NCBI GenBank assembly: GCA_964020155.1
Contig: OZ026562.1
Span: 4,897,580 to 4,961,579, forward strand
DNA length: 64,000 nucleotides
Direction of reading: 5' to 3'
Source of the DNA: Chondrilla cf. caribensis
Taxonomy: Eukaryota; Porifera; Demospongiae; Chondrillida; Chondrillidae
Part shown: positions 46,595 through 61,569 of the stretch, in pieces
Layout of the letters: each line of letters starts with the position of its first letter
Numbering within the stretch: the first letter of the stretch is position 1
Made by a program: the position numbers and the translations under genes
Notes under the pieces: model-generated
The model's input: the letters and a program-made list of their open reading frames with translations, nothing else
Told to the model about the DNA's origin: nothing
Database searches by the model: none

Positions 46595-47347
46595 ATGTGC
46601 AAGCATGTATAGCATTTCTATTGTCTTCAGGAACAATGTGTGCGGTACTGGCCCACAGACCAGCCTATACAATTTGGTGACATCACAGTGGAGCCCCTGG
46701 TGGGGAGACACACCACTACGTATTCATATCGCGAATTTAGACTAGTCCACGAAAAGGTATCTCTTTCTGTCAATGTAGTTGAGCTTGTTGTCATGGTGAT
46801 GTGTTACTTTCCCTTCCAGTCCACCCATACTGTCCGCCATTTCCACTTCCACTGTTGGCCGGAGATGGGCGTACCTAGTACGGGTATTCCCCTTGTTGAA
46901 CTGATCAAGGAAGTGACCAAGATGTACAGTGTCCTGAATTGTACAGATCCCATCACTGTCCACTGTAGCAGTGGAGTGGGGCGTACAGGAGTATTTATCG
47001 CTCTTAGCATCATCATGGAAAGGATGAAACTGGAGTGTGTTGTGGATGTGTTCCAGACCGTCAAAATGCTGCGGATCCAGCGTCCTGCCATGGTCCAGAC
47101 TCTGGTGAGGACCAGGTCCCACACAACACACATTTCGTTATTGTTCACAACTTGACATGTTCTTCTACAGGAGCAGTACCAGTTCTGCTATGACACCACA
47201 GTGGAGGTCCTCTCGAGGTTTGACTCCTTCAAATCACTGCTGAGAAACAGCTCGGGAACAGCTCGTCTTCTAAGGGGAAATTCCAGCGAGGCCACCACAT
47301 TTTTGCCGAAATCACCGACCCCGGGGGCCAGTTATCCAGAATCATAA
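38038..47347 (+). CDS. PTP-F: LAR-like receptor tyrosine phosphatase, 3 Ig + ~8 FN3, tandem PTP domains
   Basis: Cell-surface receptor phosphatase with the domain plan of the LAR (type IIa) class. Signal peptide [20 protein letters not shown]. Ig-like: ~38175-38445, 38446-38719, 38985-39251. FN3: 39307-39576, 39640-39911, 39990-40287, 40357-40765 (split), 40840-41805 (split), 41806-42080, 42198-42490, 43258-43520. The membrane-proximal domain (43593-44082) has a furin-type site GRRRRQ and FALGDG...[14 protein letters not shown] ~44190-44290. Juxtamembrane RSSATDD...[13 protein letters not shown], with no cytoplasmic Ig. D1: [38 protein letters not shown]2: [38 protein letters not shown]1 should be active; D2 has Glu for the WPD Asp. 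Ends SYPES at 47347. KDM4 starts 140 bp later. Confidence 0.92.
41445..41550 (+). repeat. 9-bp tandem repeat (cctagcact)
   Basis: About eleven copies of a 9-bp unit inside the PTP-F intron that splits the fifth FN3 domain. A 21-bp repeat (agggatgagactagggtgta) lies nearby at 41218-41280. Confidence 0.88.
42515..43215 (+). repeat. 25-bp minisatellite, ~28 copies
   Basis: gatgtgtctgtctcagatct plus aggtc, with c/t variation at the last base, filling the PTP-F intron before the last FN3 exon. Very homogeneous, so recently amplified. Confidence 0.96.
45880..46135 (+). repeat. 28-bp minisatellite
   Basis: About nine copies of ttcctgttgcctaccaccac plus taatg, in the PTP-F intron at the D1/D2 junction. 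Confidence 0.93.
46535..46592. repeat. (TG)n microsatellite
   Basis: Pure TG run in a PTP-F D2 intron. Confidence 0.95.
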
Positions 47348-47485
47348 CTTTTTAAAACCTCTACGTACCATAGAATACATGCCATCTCATAGATCAAGAA
47401 CAGTGTAATTTTTTTTGCATGCTCACATATTAATGACATTCATAGATCCCAAGGTCGTAGGTCGATCGTTTCAATGTTGCAAAAA

Positions 47486-51580
<4,095 letters not shown>

Positions 51581-51678
51581 AATTAAGTTGTGACAAAGTA
51601 GCTTTCAAAAAGCAACACCAATGACATTGCAATTATTAACAGAATAAACAAGCATTGTAAATAATAAAGTGACAGTTC

Positions 51679-54162
51679 TTAACAAAGAAAATCTTTTAAT
51701 AATCGTGACATTGTTGAATTCCATTCTTCGCTACCATAAAAACAGGAACTCCAAATGTTCACTAAATTGCAAAAGAACATAACAGTATTGCAGTTGTGAA
51801 AATATAAGGTCACATGACACTCACATGACTGTTTATCAACCACAATCTGAATGAAGAATGAGCACTGCCTTCCATGGCAGTAGGCAGTGAGTGTCCTCGG
51901 GGAGACATACTGACGGATACCGTAGCTTGTCAACAACATGGACACTTTGACGAACTCGTATGAAGCCGTGTAACGGTGTTTGCTTTTGCTGGGAAAATTC
52001 GTAAGTTCCTTCAAAATAGGCTGTGGAAAGCAACAATTTGTGTCAATGTCTGTAACAAGACTCCAACCATTGCATCACCACCTTTGATTCTGTTAGCTTT
52101 AGTCTGTGCAAGGACAGTGGGGAGTAAATAATTGCACACAATCAAACAAGTGAATAAAGATCACATCTTACTTATCTATCATAATATGATCTGGTACAGT
52201 CACATGACCAGAATCCATCTTCATTGGTACGTCCCTGGGGAAGGGCTTCAATCCTGTTGGTGTAGCAGGTGTATCCGATGGTGTTGGTGTGGGAACTGAC
52301 AAGAATAAACAAACCAAATGTTGGCAGTAAAGGGACTGTGGGGTCAAGGTGAGGGGGTGGGGATGGCAATAAGAGGTGAGGGGGTGGGGATGGCAATAAG
52401 AGGTGAGGGGGTGGGATGGCAATAAGAGGTGAGGGGTGGGATGGCAATAAGAGGTGAGGGGTGGGGATGGCAATACGAGGTGAGGGGGCGGGAACAGTAT
52501 AACTAACATACCATCATCATCATCAATATCCATTGTAGAATCGTCATAGCAACCAGTGGAAAATACAATCACACCAGAAGTAAGTGCTCCTTCGAGATCT
52601 TTGAGAACACGGGAAGCCTTGCTAATGAGCTTTTGATCACATGGTCTGCAAGTGGAGAAGTATAACAATAGCAGAGGTGGAGGGTACATGGACTCTAGTA
52701 TCCCAGTGAGTGGAGGATATACAGAACTCCAATGTAACAACCAGTGAAGGGTAAATAGATAATACTGAAATGAACTGGTTCACTGGTTATTATTTACTGT
52801 ACTAACTTCAGATCAGCAACTCCATTAGCATCAATTTCAATGTCCAGCGCTTGTAAAAAGACACCAACAGCATCTCTACTTCTTTCATTTAGCTAGCAAA
52901 ACAAAGATACAAACATTCAAGCTTGCAAATTAAAGAAGATAATTCCTCAAGTACACCTACACTCAATCTTGTGATGCAACTCACATTTTTAAAAGCAAAG
53001 ATGGAACAACTCACTGTTATGATGCCGTAGGTCTTCTCTGAAATTCGTTTTAATATGTTCTGGCATAGGCCAATGACAGAAAGAGAGTATTGGATGTCAG
53101 GCGCCACCATGGCTGTACGACTATTCATCAGTTGTACCACACCCACTTCCGATAATAACCACACCTCTTCATCAGGTGGGTACCTACAAAATATTAAAGA
53201 TTTAAGTCCTCCAAGAGAACACTAGGCTGCAAATGAGTTTGAACATACTGCACATCATAACCACTTTCAAGGCTTCTTCGAAGTGTGGCTTGATCCCAAC
53301 CTCCAGTAATTGGGTAGGGTAGACACGAAGGATTAGGGTTGGGGTGGCATTCAACACTGGAAGGCTTTCTTGTGAGCATCTCCAGAGAGATCTGCAGTGG
53401 AATCAGCAGAACAGTCAACAATGCACACAAATCACATGACATCAAAGAGACAACAAAGTCACATGATCTCACTTGAGTCTTAGAGATAGAGGTACTTTTC
53501 ATCCATGAGTGGTTCAACATGTCGCTGAGTGTGATACGAAGTTGCTGTGGTGAAATGCCATACAGTTCAATAGATTAGAACAACCCATAGAGCATTCACC
53601 TATTGCTACTTACTGGAGGAAGAAGAAATATCCTATTGAATAAGTCAATCAAGTCTTTGGAAAGAATGGCCTGTAACTCTGTCCACTCAGACCAGAAAAG
53701 TTTATTTTTAAAAGCTTTAGACCTCATGGATCCATCATATTCTGCACAAGAGACAAAGTACAGTTAGGACAGCAATAAGCACGAATGACTTGACTATCGT
53801 GAAATCACCAACTAACCAAATTTAGAAGCAACTTGCTTTTCATTACCAAAGTAAGAATCCAGCTTAGAACAATGCACTGGGAATGGGAAGTAAATCCCCA
53901 AGGGAGCTATCATCCTACACATGGCAGGAATACATATACGGTATACTATTGGCACTTGTACACACAAACACATGCACATCACATCACATCACAACACACT
54001 GACAGTGTAACACACTTGTAACAATCTCCTCTATAACAAATATTTTGATATAACAAAGCAATGATCTCAACCATGTGCTACAGTATCTCATGGGAAATTG
54101 TCCTGATACAGCAAACTCCTGCTTACAACAAACCACTTCTGGTTTGTTGCATGAGGGTTCAA

Positions 54163-54220
<58 letters not shown>

Positions 54221-54245
54221 CACACATACACACCTCACACACACA

Positions 54246-54321
<76 letters not shown>

Positions 54322-55363
54322 CTCCTCATGTAAGGGTCCAAAGACTTGCACTTCTTGACCATGACTTCAATACCGACCTATTATAAATACTTATAACATG
54401 AACACGCTGAGAGCTGTAACAAACATATTGCAATGACTAACAAAGAAAAATAAGGTGACTCCAAGGGACCAGACATCGGCAAACCCCGGGTCATACGATC
54501 TACCCCTTTCGCACAACTCTGGTGATCGATAGCAATTCTGAAAAGAGCAGTAGGAAATCTGATGATACAAATCATAACTTAATATCAACAGAGATTATAC
54601 CAACAGTGCCAATGTTGTGTGTGCTTGTACGCAACACTTCCGACATGTCTTGTTTATGGATGATCTGTTGAGAAATGTAATTAGTGTAATAATGACATTA
54701 AAATTATATAATATTTTATGCATTACAATAAATCCACTTCAACCTGTAACAGATAGTAACCTACTTTATTTGTCCCGAAATCGGTGAGTTTCAGGTTGAA
54801 GTGGCTGTCCAACACACAGTTCTCCGGTTTAATGTCCCGGTGGTAGACCCCCCGAGCGTGTAGGTACATCACGGCGAGTAGCACTTGAGTGAAGTAGTGA
54901 TGAGCTAGCGGTTCGGAGAATGGGTTAGACTGCCCTTCCTTTTCATACGGTCCTGTTACTAAAAAGTTGAACAAATCCGTACCGCTACAAAACTCAAAGG
55001 ACACAAAATTCACGCTGGTCAAAAGGCTTCCTGATTCTGCGGAAGAAACAAAGCGCTTTCAGCAACTCAAAGAATAAAATATACCACAAACTAACTCGTA
55101 TACACTGGCGTCTTGTCCAATGACACCTTAAGTACTTCACAAAGGTTTTCATGGTGGAAGTGCCCTTCCACAAATTCGGCCAAGATAGCCAATTCCTTAG
55201 TCTGGTCTTTGTTATCTGAGAAGAATGTCTTGATGCAAACGTCCCTCTTTGATTCTTCGTCGATAGCCTTCCAACAGGTGCCATAAAAACCACTGAAGAG
55301 CTTCCGAGTAATGCGGTAACGATTTCCAACGCAAGTATTCTGTAAGTCTTGGCCTTCGGCCAT
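51679..55363 (-). CDS. protein kinase of unassigned subfamily with long C-terminal region
   Basis: Predicted Ser/Thr protein kinase. Start at 55363 (gccATGGCCGAAGG... read on the minus strand as MAEGQDL). Kinase features: glycine loop FSGFYGTCWKA, lysine in VCIKTFF, HRDIKPENC catalytic loop, DFGTNK, SPE in place of APE, and WSLGVTLFF in subdomain IX. Gene-end features include DMLNHSWM (end of kinase fold) followed by about 350 residues with no domain I recognise, including an acidic MDIDDDD stretch and a Cys-containing C-terminus (HGRQCSFFIQ...KDFLC). At least a dozen exons; small exons between about 53920 and 54400 are tentative. The C-terminal part could be a novel regulatory domain. Confidence 0.78.
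52340..52492 (-). repeat. ~25-bp G-rich minisatellite
   Basis: Five to six copies of ggtgagggggtggggatggc plus aataaga in a kinase-gene intron. Confidence 0.88.
54162..54318. repeat. (CA)n microsatellite
   Basis: CA run with TCACATA interruptions in a kinase-gene intron. Confidence 0.95.
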
Positions 55364-55925
55364 CTTTGTTATGATCAGGTCAGAGTGTACGAGGACGATT
55401 ATAATAGTCGACACTTAATTAGTCTGATATGACGTAGTCGACTGTACGTACTTCCGCTTGCCGTCGATCAGGTTCAGATATTGCAAAATAAATAGACATT
55501 TTTGCACGGCTGCAATGTGGATGAATCTTTAATGGTGGATCTCACAAATTATTGACTCTTATACAGCAATCTTAAATGACTCTGTATCATGTTCTTCTAT
55601 TTCAGAACAACAGAGAAGAAAGAGGTTAGTTTGTAAGATAGACTGATGTGTGTTAACCCATTAACCCCACCCCTTATACACACATTAATTTCACTTCTTT
55701 TCTGTATCTATAGAAGCCGCAGCTTATACCCACTCGGGATACACAAAGACGTTTACTGATCCAAGTTCACTGAGAAAGCATGTTAGGATACACACACAGC
55801 CAAGGAAAAAAGGCATGTAGGGCAATGCATATCGTTTGTTAACCTCTTTCCCAATACTATATTTATTGTTTGTCTATACTCTGGATTAAAATGGATGAAA
55901 ATGTGTTGAACAACATTTTAACAGT
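55364..55925. other. intergenic region upstream of the kinase gene
   Basis: AT-rich; presumably holds the kinase promoter. A short zinc-finger-like stretch (tcactgagaaagcatgttag near 55770, reading SLRKHVR on +) may be a decayed C2H2 finger fragment, but no ORF supports it. Confidence 0.4.
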
Positions 55926-55929
55926 TCAA

Positions 55930-56650
55930 CCTCTTCAGAAAACAGAGTCCTGAGTGCGCAATGAGCCTCGTGGTGACAATCAAAAAATTCAATTTTTTGG
56001 CTTGTCACCACAGCCTCTCCTGTGTGCACGTGATGCATCATAGCTCAAATCCGAATTTACAGACACACTCCTGGACCTAGTACCTACCTTCTGATAGCAA
56101 AAAGATGCATTTTGATGTGGACCAAAATTTCCCCCCAGTGCCACATATAATAGAATGTATATACTTTGTATGTACATTCATATATGCGTGTAATACGCCT
56201 TGTGGTGATCACTTAAGCAATTTGAGATTTCTTTGCTGGTCACCAAGGGCTACCCAGTGTCCATGCCAAACTCACCAACAAAATTTCGTAAGAATTGAGA
56301 TTGTCCTGAGTGCGCTATAAGCCTCGTGGTGACAAGCCAAAAAATTTTTTGAGTTGTCACCACGGCTTCTCCTGTGTGCACGTGATGCATCATAGCTCAA
56401 ATCCGAATGCACAGACACACTCCTGGACCTAGTACGGTCCTTCTGATAACAAAAAATGCATTTTGATGTCGACCGTAAATTCTCCCCAGTGCCCATATGG
56501 TACACATAATGAAATGTATGTACTTTTGTATGTATATAAGTGTAATATGCCTTGTGGTGATCACCTGAGCAATTGGACATTTCTTTGCTGGTCACCAAGG
56601 GCTAGCCAGTATCCATGCTAAACTCACCAACACAATTTCGGACAGGTCAG
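55930..56650. repeat. ~360-bp dispersed repeat, two tandem copies
   Basis: Copies at about 55950-56300 and 56308-56650. Each has cctcgtggtgaca...tgtcaccac inverted repeats, then a block with acacactcctggacctagta and gatgcattttgatg, then tggtgatcac and gctggtcaccaagggcta. Related copies lie at 62860-63320. The family is unknown; the many short inverted repeats suggest a non-autonomous DNA element. Confidence 0.85.
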
Positions 56651-56769
56651 CAGTGTCCACTGAAGTAGTCGCATTGTTGTGAACATATTTTTAACTCTCC
56701 AGAGGTACTTCTCCGAACTGTTTAGTAGGACAGTATTGAAGGACCGAGGTGAGAGGGTCACTAGGTGCA

Positions 56770-56862
56770 TACCTGTAGCTGGTATGTAAAATGTGAATGC
56801 TCTGCTCTTGCCTTCCTGCAGGTCTTCTCCAAACACTTCCAGAGAAATATCACAGTTCTTTG
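56770..56862 (-). pseudogene. possible orphan exon or exon remnant
   Basis: On the minus strand an acceptor (actgtcag) at about 56862 opens SAKNCDISLEVFGEDLQEG and continues to FTFYIPAT before a donor (gtatgc). The sequence looks protein-like but no neighbouring exons or family were recognised. It may be a gene fragment, or an exon of a gene not otherwise visible. Confidence 0.3.
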
Positions 56863-57441
56863 CACTGACAGTAACAAGAATTGAGAACTTTTGAATTTAC
56901 CATTCTACTTATTAATAAAATGTAAAAAGTTGATTCAGTCATATTATTCCTCAGTTGAAATTGTTGCAAACATACGTAAGTGTTCCAAACTGATAAAGGT
57001 GACTGACATACTTTCATTTTGAAACCTTTTGGCTTTATAAAACGTCAAATTTAACTACATGTGGGACAATCAGCATCTTGATTTTAATGCCTTAACATCA
57101 ATACAGGACCCACCCCTTTTACACATTCACAGGAAATACCCATTCCCTCTGTTCTAATTAACTGTCACTTAGGTTAAGTTGGGTATACTTATTTAGGCCA
57201 TAGATACTCGTTATTGACAATTAAAATAAACACATAATTACATAATAAATATTAGTTAAAACGGTAATACGTGGGTGCAGCAATAGCTTTCACTCTTTCC
57301 AACCTTATGTTGTCCATAATTTGTTCAAGTATCAAAATACTGTATCATAATGATCACATTAATGAAATGAAGAAATTGTCGGATTTGTAATTAATAAAAA
57401 AGTCACCCACTCAGGGTCAAAGACACCTATATATGGAGAGC
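56863..57441. other. intergenic, no gene seen
   Basis: AT-rich DNA between the orphan exon and the retroelement target site. No ORF, RNA gene or clear repeat was recognised. Confidence 0.6.
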
Positions 57442-57504
57442 TTTACAGGGACTTTCCACAGAGACTGTGTACTTGCGTCATTCCACGAATGCAGAAGACA
57501 CTAT
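57442..57504. repeat. target-site duplication, left copy (63 bp)
   Basis: Identical over 63 bases to 61568-61630 (starts tttacagggactttcc, ends agaagacactat). The two copies bracket the retroelement. Confidence 0.95.
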
Positions 57505-57603
57505 AGATATGATGTGCGGAACCTCGAAAAAAAATGGCGGGACGCATATATAGCGCAAAATTTCTCTAGATTGTGGAACAGCTTGATTTGCATCTCCTCA
57601 ACT

Positions 57604-60600
57604 ATGCCTGTATGCTGTCGTTGTAACAGAGACGGTAGATGCAAGCATTGTTCGTGTGCCAAATCGGGAAATCGCTGTATTGATTGTCTTCCGTCAAAAT
57701 ACGGTAGATGCCTGAATCTATGTTCTTCTTCTCGCTCTCAGTCTGATCCGAAGCCTAATCCGCGTTCATTAATAGTAAGTGCAAAGGAAAAATATCCATC
57801 TGCATCATCTTCACTGAGAATTCGTACACCTTCAGTTACATCTTCATCCACTTTATCACCATTGAGTGCTTGTAACATTTCAGTCCAATCTTTACCCACC
57901 TCTTCAACATTAAGTGCTTGTACCATCTCAGTTCAAACCAACTCATCACCATTAAGTGCTTGTACTACCTCAGTTCAACCCTCATCCACTTCGTCACCCG
58001 TAAGTGCTTGTACCATCTCAGTTCAATCCCCATCCACCTTATCAACATTAAGTGCTTGTACCACCTCAGTTCAACCCACATCCACTTCATCACCTTTAAG
58101 TGCTTGTACCACCTCAGTTCAACCCTCATCCACTTCATCAACATTAAGTGCTTGTACCATCTCAGGTCAACCCTCGTCCACTTCATCACCTTTAAGTGTT
58201 TGTACCACCTCATTCACTTCATCAACACTAAGTGCTTGTACCATCTCAGTTCAACCCTCATTCACCTCATCAACACTAAGTGCTTGTACCACCTTAGTTC
58301 AACCCCCATCCACCTTATCAACATTAAGTGCTTGTACCACCTCAGTTCAACCCACATCCACCTTATCAACATTAAGTATTTGTACCACCTCAGTTCAACC
58401 CACATCCACTTCATCACCTTTAAGTGCCTGTACCACCTCAGTTCAACCCTCATCCACTTCATCAACATTAAGTGCTTGTACCACCTCAGTTCAACCCTCG
58501 TCCACTTCATCACCTTTAAGTACTTGTAACACCTCAGTTCAACCCTCATCCACTTCACCAACGTTAAGTGCTTGTACCACCTCAGCTCAATCTACCTCAT
58601 CTGTTCCAGATTTACCACATTATCAGTCACCACAATCTGCCTCCTTTATGTGGAATGAGATTGATGGAACGGACTTCACCCAAATTATCAACTCAAGTTA
58701 TGCTGAAATTGTACACTGGAGGAGGAACTTATTTAAGGTACCATCTGGTAAACCTGGGAAAGCATTCGTAAAGGAGTTAGCCAGACTTTTTGCCTCTTAT
58801 GGAGAGGAATCTGCATTAGAAGCCATTGCTTTAAAGGCAGCATTTACTCTACCAGTTTTGATGTTGCAAAAACCCCATCCTCGATCCAAAACAAAGGAAC
58901 ATTCCGTACATTTGCAGAGGAGGCTTGACCTATGGAATAAAGGAGACTTGAACTCTTTACTCCTGGAGGGTCGAACCATCCAACAACAACTCCACAGGTC
59001 ACAGAAAGGCACCACTGGAAATTATGATAAATCAAGACGGTTTGCCACACTGATAAAAGAAGGAAAGCTTAAGGCTGCAATAAGATTGCTACATGATAAC
59101 AAAGTTGGCTCACCACTATCTCCTAATGATGAAGTTATAGAGAGTTTGTTAAGCAAACATCCACCCAGACAACCACCATCAAATGAAGCTATTATTGAGA
59201 GTTCTGGCTCAATTGACCCCGTTCACCCCATCCTATTTGAGCAAATTGATGGTAAACTTATCCTTGATTCAGCACTCAAATCTGATGGTGCAGCTGGTCC
59301 ATCAGGCGTAGATGCAGCCGGATGGAAACGTCTTTGCTCCTCCTTCGGTCAGTGTTCCGTGGACTTATGTAATGCTATTGCAATTGTCACGAAGAGAATT
59401 TGTACATCATACGTTGACCCACATGGAATCTCAGCTTTAGTTGCCTGTCGATTGATTGCACTGGACAAATGCCCTGGGGTGCGACCTATTGCAATTGGAG
59501 AAGCAGTGAGAAGGATAATAGGACGTGCTATACTCTCTATCATCAAGGCTTCTATAATGGAAGCAGCCGGGCCAAAACAACTATGCGCAGGCCAAGAAGC
59601 AGGCTGTGAAGCTGCCATACATGCTATGCGGGATATTTTTGAAAGCAAGAACTCTGATGCTGTCCTTTTAGTCGACGCCTCCAACGCCTTTAATTCCCTT
59701 AACAGGGAAAATGCCTTGAGAAACATCCAGAAGTTATGTCCATCACTTGCCACTGTACTGATTAACACATACAGAGAGGATGTGCCTCTTTACATCAATG
59801 ATAAGACAATTTTCTCTCAAGAAGGTACGACGCAAGGCGATCCTCTGGCGATGGCCATGTATGCGATCGCGGTGATACCACTCATCAATAAGTTACAAGA
59901 CCCAAATGTAAAGCAAATATGGTTTGCAGATGATGCCACTGCTTCTGCCCACCTGCATTCACTTCGTAACTGGTGGGATGCACTGCTGAAACATGGACCG
60001 GCTTTTGGGTATTTCCCAAACGCTGAGAAATCATGGATTGTAGTAAAAGACGGAAGTCTTGAAGAAGCTAAAGAAGTTTTTCAGAACACTGCAATAAACA
60101 TCACAACTGAAGGCAGAAGACACCTAGGAAGTGCTCTTGGAAGTACCTCATTTGTGGAGAACTTTGTGCAGATGAAAATCGAGTCATGGGTAGGAGAAAT
60201 TCAATCTTTAGCTGAGATTGCTGCAACACAACCCCATGCTGCCTATGCAGCATACACCCACCATACTATGAACAAGTGGAACTTCCTCATGCGCACAATA
60301 CCTGGAATTACTGACCTATTACAGCCTCTAGAAGATGCCATTACAACAAAACTACTACCTGCTCTCACTGGCCGCTCTGCGATTAGCTCTTTGGAAAGGG
60401 AGCTCATATCTCTCCCAGCACGCCTCGGAGGCCTTGGAATTCCCAATCCAACTCAACAAGCTGACATTCAATACCAAAACTCCCGGAAAATTACTGCCCC
60501 CATGGCTGCTCTAATTATCCAACAGCATCAAGAGGTCTCTGAACAATCAGATAACTATCAAGCCAACACCAAATATGAAATATACAAACAGAAGAAACAA

Positions 60601-61449
60601 CGAGAAAGGGGAAAGCTAGATGATCTGATGAACAAACTCTCTCCCCACATGAAGAGAGCAACACAGATGGCATGTGAGAAAGGAGCTTCGATATGGCTAA
60701 CTGCACTACCCCTGGATGAACATGGATTCTTTCTCCATAAGGGAGATTTCAGAGATGCATTAGCCCTGAGATATGGATGGCAACCTACAAGATTACCTAA
60801 GAATTGTGTTTGTGGACAACCCTTTACTGTTGATCACTCACTAATATGCTCATGTGGCGGTTTTCCGACCATACGACACAACGAAGTCAGAGATATTACA
60901 GCAGATCTTCTGTCTGAAGTGTGTCACAATGTTGGCATAGAACCAACACTGCAATCTTTATCTGGTGAAACACTCAGACATGCCACAGCCAATCGAGAGG
61001 ATGGAGCCCGCCTTGATGTGGTGGCAGACAACTTCTGGGGTCGAAAGCAACGTGCATTCTTTGACGTAAGGGTCTTTTACCCATTAGCACCAAGCTATCG
61101 TCGCACCCCGCTGGAGTCTTGCTACAGAGCTAAAGAAAATGAGAAGAAACGCTCTTATGATGAGAGAATAAGAGAAGTAGAAGGAGGAACATTCTCTCCA
61201 CTTGTATTTTCAACATCAGGAGGAGTTGGGCCGTCAGCTGCTGTAATGTACAAACGACTGGCCTCCCTAATAGCCGAGAAGCGGGACCAATCATACAGCA
61301 CAACAATCAAGTGGATTCGATGCCGCATTACATTCGCCTTGATTCGATCAGCTATACTCTGTCTCAGAGGACATCGATCGCGGCAAAGATGCCCACGTAG
61401 GAGCGAGGCAACCGACATGATTCTGGCCAGTGCAGAAAGCCACATCTAA
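57604..61449 (+). CDS. retroelement polyprotein: Cys-rich N-terminus, Ser/Thr repeat linker, reverse transcriptase, CCHC knuckle, PD-(D/E)XK-like C-terminus
   Basis: 1281 aa from the element's own ATG; the frame is open further upstream, but that part lies in the target duplication. Residues ~2-38: nine-cysteine cluster (CCRCNRDGRCKHCSCAKSG...CIDCLP...GRCLN), a likely zinc/nucleic-acid module. Residues ~80-330: about 14 copies of a 16-aa repeat (LSACTTSVQPSSTSSP). Reverse transcriptase follows: AAGPSGVDAAGWK, RPIAIGEAVRRI, LLVDASNAFNSLNR, GTTQGDPLAMAMY, and catalytic FADD (in WFADDATA) rather than the usual YADD. Later RLGGLGIPNP, then CVCGQPFTVDHSLICSCGG (CCHC-like), then ARLDVVADNF...AFFDVRVF, which fits the D...DVx pattern of restriction-like endonucleases of R2/CRE-type LINEs. 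No apurinic endonuclease or LTR seen. Family assignment is tentative. Confidence 0.88.
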   Translation: MPVCCRCNRDGRCKHCSCAKSGNRCIDCLPSKYGRCLNLCSSSRSQSDPKPNPRSLIVSAKEKYPSASSSLRIRTPSVTSSSTLSPLSACNISVQSLPTSSTLSACTISVQTNSSPLSACTTSVQPSSTSSPVSACTISVQSPSTLSTLSACTTSVQPTSTSSPLSACTTSVQPSSTSSTLSACTISGQPSSTSSPLSVCTTSFTSSTLSACTISVQPSFTSSTLSACTTLVQPPSTLSTLSACTTSVQPTSTLSTLSICTTSVQPTSTSSPLSACTTSVQPSSTSSTLSACTTSVQPSSTSSPLSTCNTSVQPSSTSPTLSACTTSAQSTSSVPDLPHYQSPQSASFMWNEIDGTDFTQIINSSYAEIVHWRRNLFKVPSGKPGKAFVKELARLFASYGEESALEAIALKAAFTLPVLMLQKPHPRSKTKEHSVHLQRRLDLWNKGDLNSLLLEGRTIQQQLHRSQKGTTGNYDKSRRFATLIKEGKLKAAIRLLHDNKVGSPLSPNDEVIESLLSKHPPRQPPSNEAIIESSGSIDPVHPILFEQIDGKLILDSALKSDGAAGPSGVDAAGWKRLCSSFGQCSVDLCNAIAIVTKRICTSYVDPHGISALVACRLIALDKCPGVRPIAIGEAVRRIIGRAILSIIKASIMEAAGPKQLCAGQEAGCEAAIHAMRDIFESKNSDAVLLVDASNAFNSLNRENALRNIQKLCPSLATVLINTYREDVPLYINDKTIFSQEGTTQGDPLAMAMYAIAVIPLINKLQDPNVKQIWFADDATASAHLHSLRNWWDALLKHGPAFGYFPNAEKSWIVVKDGSLEEAKEVFQNTAINITTEGRRHLGSALGSTSFVENFVQMKIESWVGEIQSLAEIAATQPHAAYAAYTHHTMNKWNFLMRTIPGITDLLQPLEDAITTKLLPALTGRSAISSLERELISLPARLGGLGIPNPTQQADIQYQNSRKITAPMAALIIQQHQEVSEQSDNYQANTKYEIYKQKKQRERGKLDDLMNKLSPHMKRATQMACEKGASIWLTALPLDEHGFFLHKGDFRDALALRYGWQPTRLPKNCVCGQPFTVDHSLICSCGGFPTIRHNEVRDITADLLSEVCHNVGIEPTLQSLSGETLRHATANREDGARLDVVADNFWGRKQRAFFDVRVFYPLAPSYRRTPLESCYRAKENEKKRSYDERIREVEGGTFSPLVFSTSGGVGPSAAVMYKRLASLIAEKRDQSYSTTIKWIRCRITFALIRSAILCLRGHRSRQRCPRRSEATDMILASAESHI
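57838..58600 (+). repeat. coding 48-bp minisatellite in the retroelement
   Basis: About 14-15 in-frame copies encoding the Ser/Thr-rich 16-aa unit. Because 48 is a multiple of three, other frames are also open. Confidence 0.92.
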
Positions 61450-61523
61450 TTGCTATCAATGAACTCTGTAACTGTATTGTATGAGCTCTGTAACTGTATT
61501 GTATGGTATTGATTGAATAGTTT

Positions 61524-61567
<44 letters not shown>

Positions 61568-61569
<2 letters not shown>

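Larger units (their letters stand above)
57505..61567 (+). mobile_element. full-length poly(A)-tailed reverse-transcriptase element (non-LTR type)
   Basis: About 4.06 kb bounded by 63-bp direct repeats, with a 39-base poly(A) run (61527-61565) at the 3' end and one uninterrupted ORF (57604-61449). The 5' leader is about 100 bp. These features indicate target-primed or similar RNA-mediated insertion. The identity of the repeats and the intact ORF make it recent. Confidence 0.92.

Noticed and set aside
57433..57603. First 57 codons of the retroelement frame as true N-terminus
   Set aside because: They lie in or next to the target-site duplication; the ATG at 57604 is the first inside the element followed by the Cys module.
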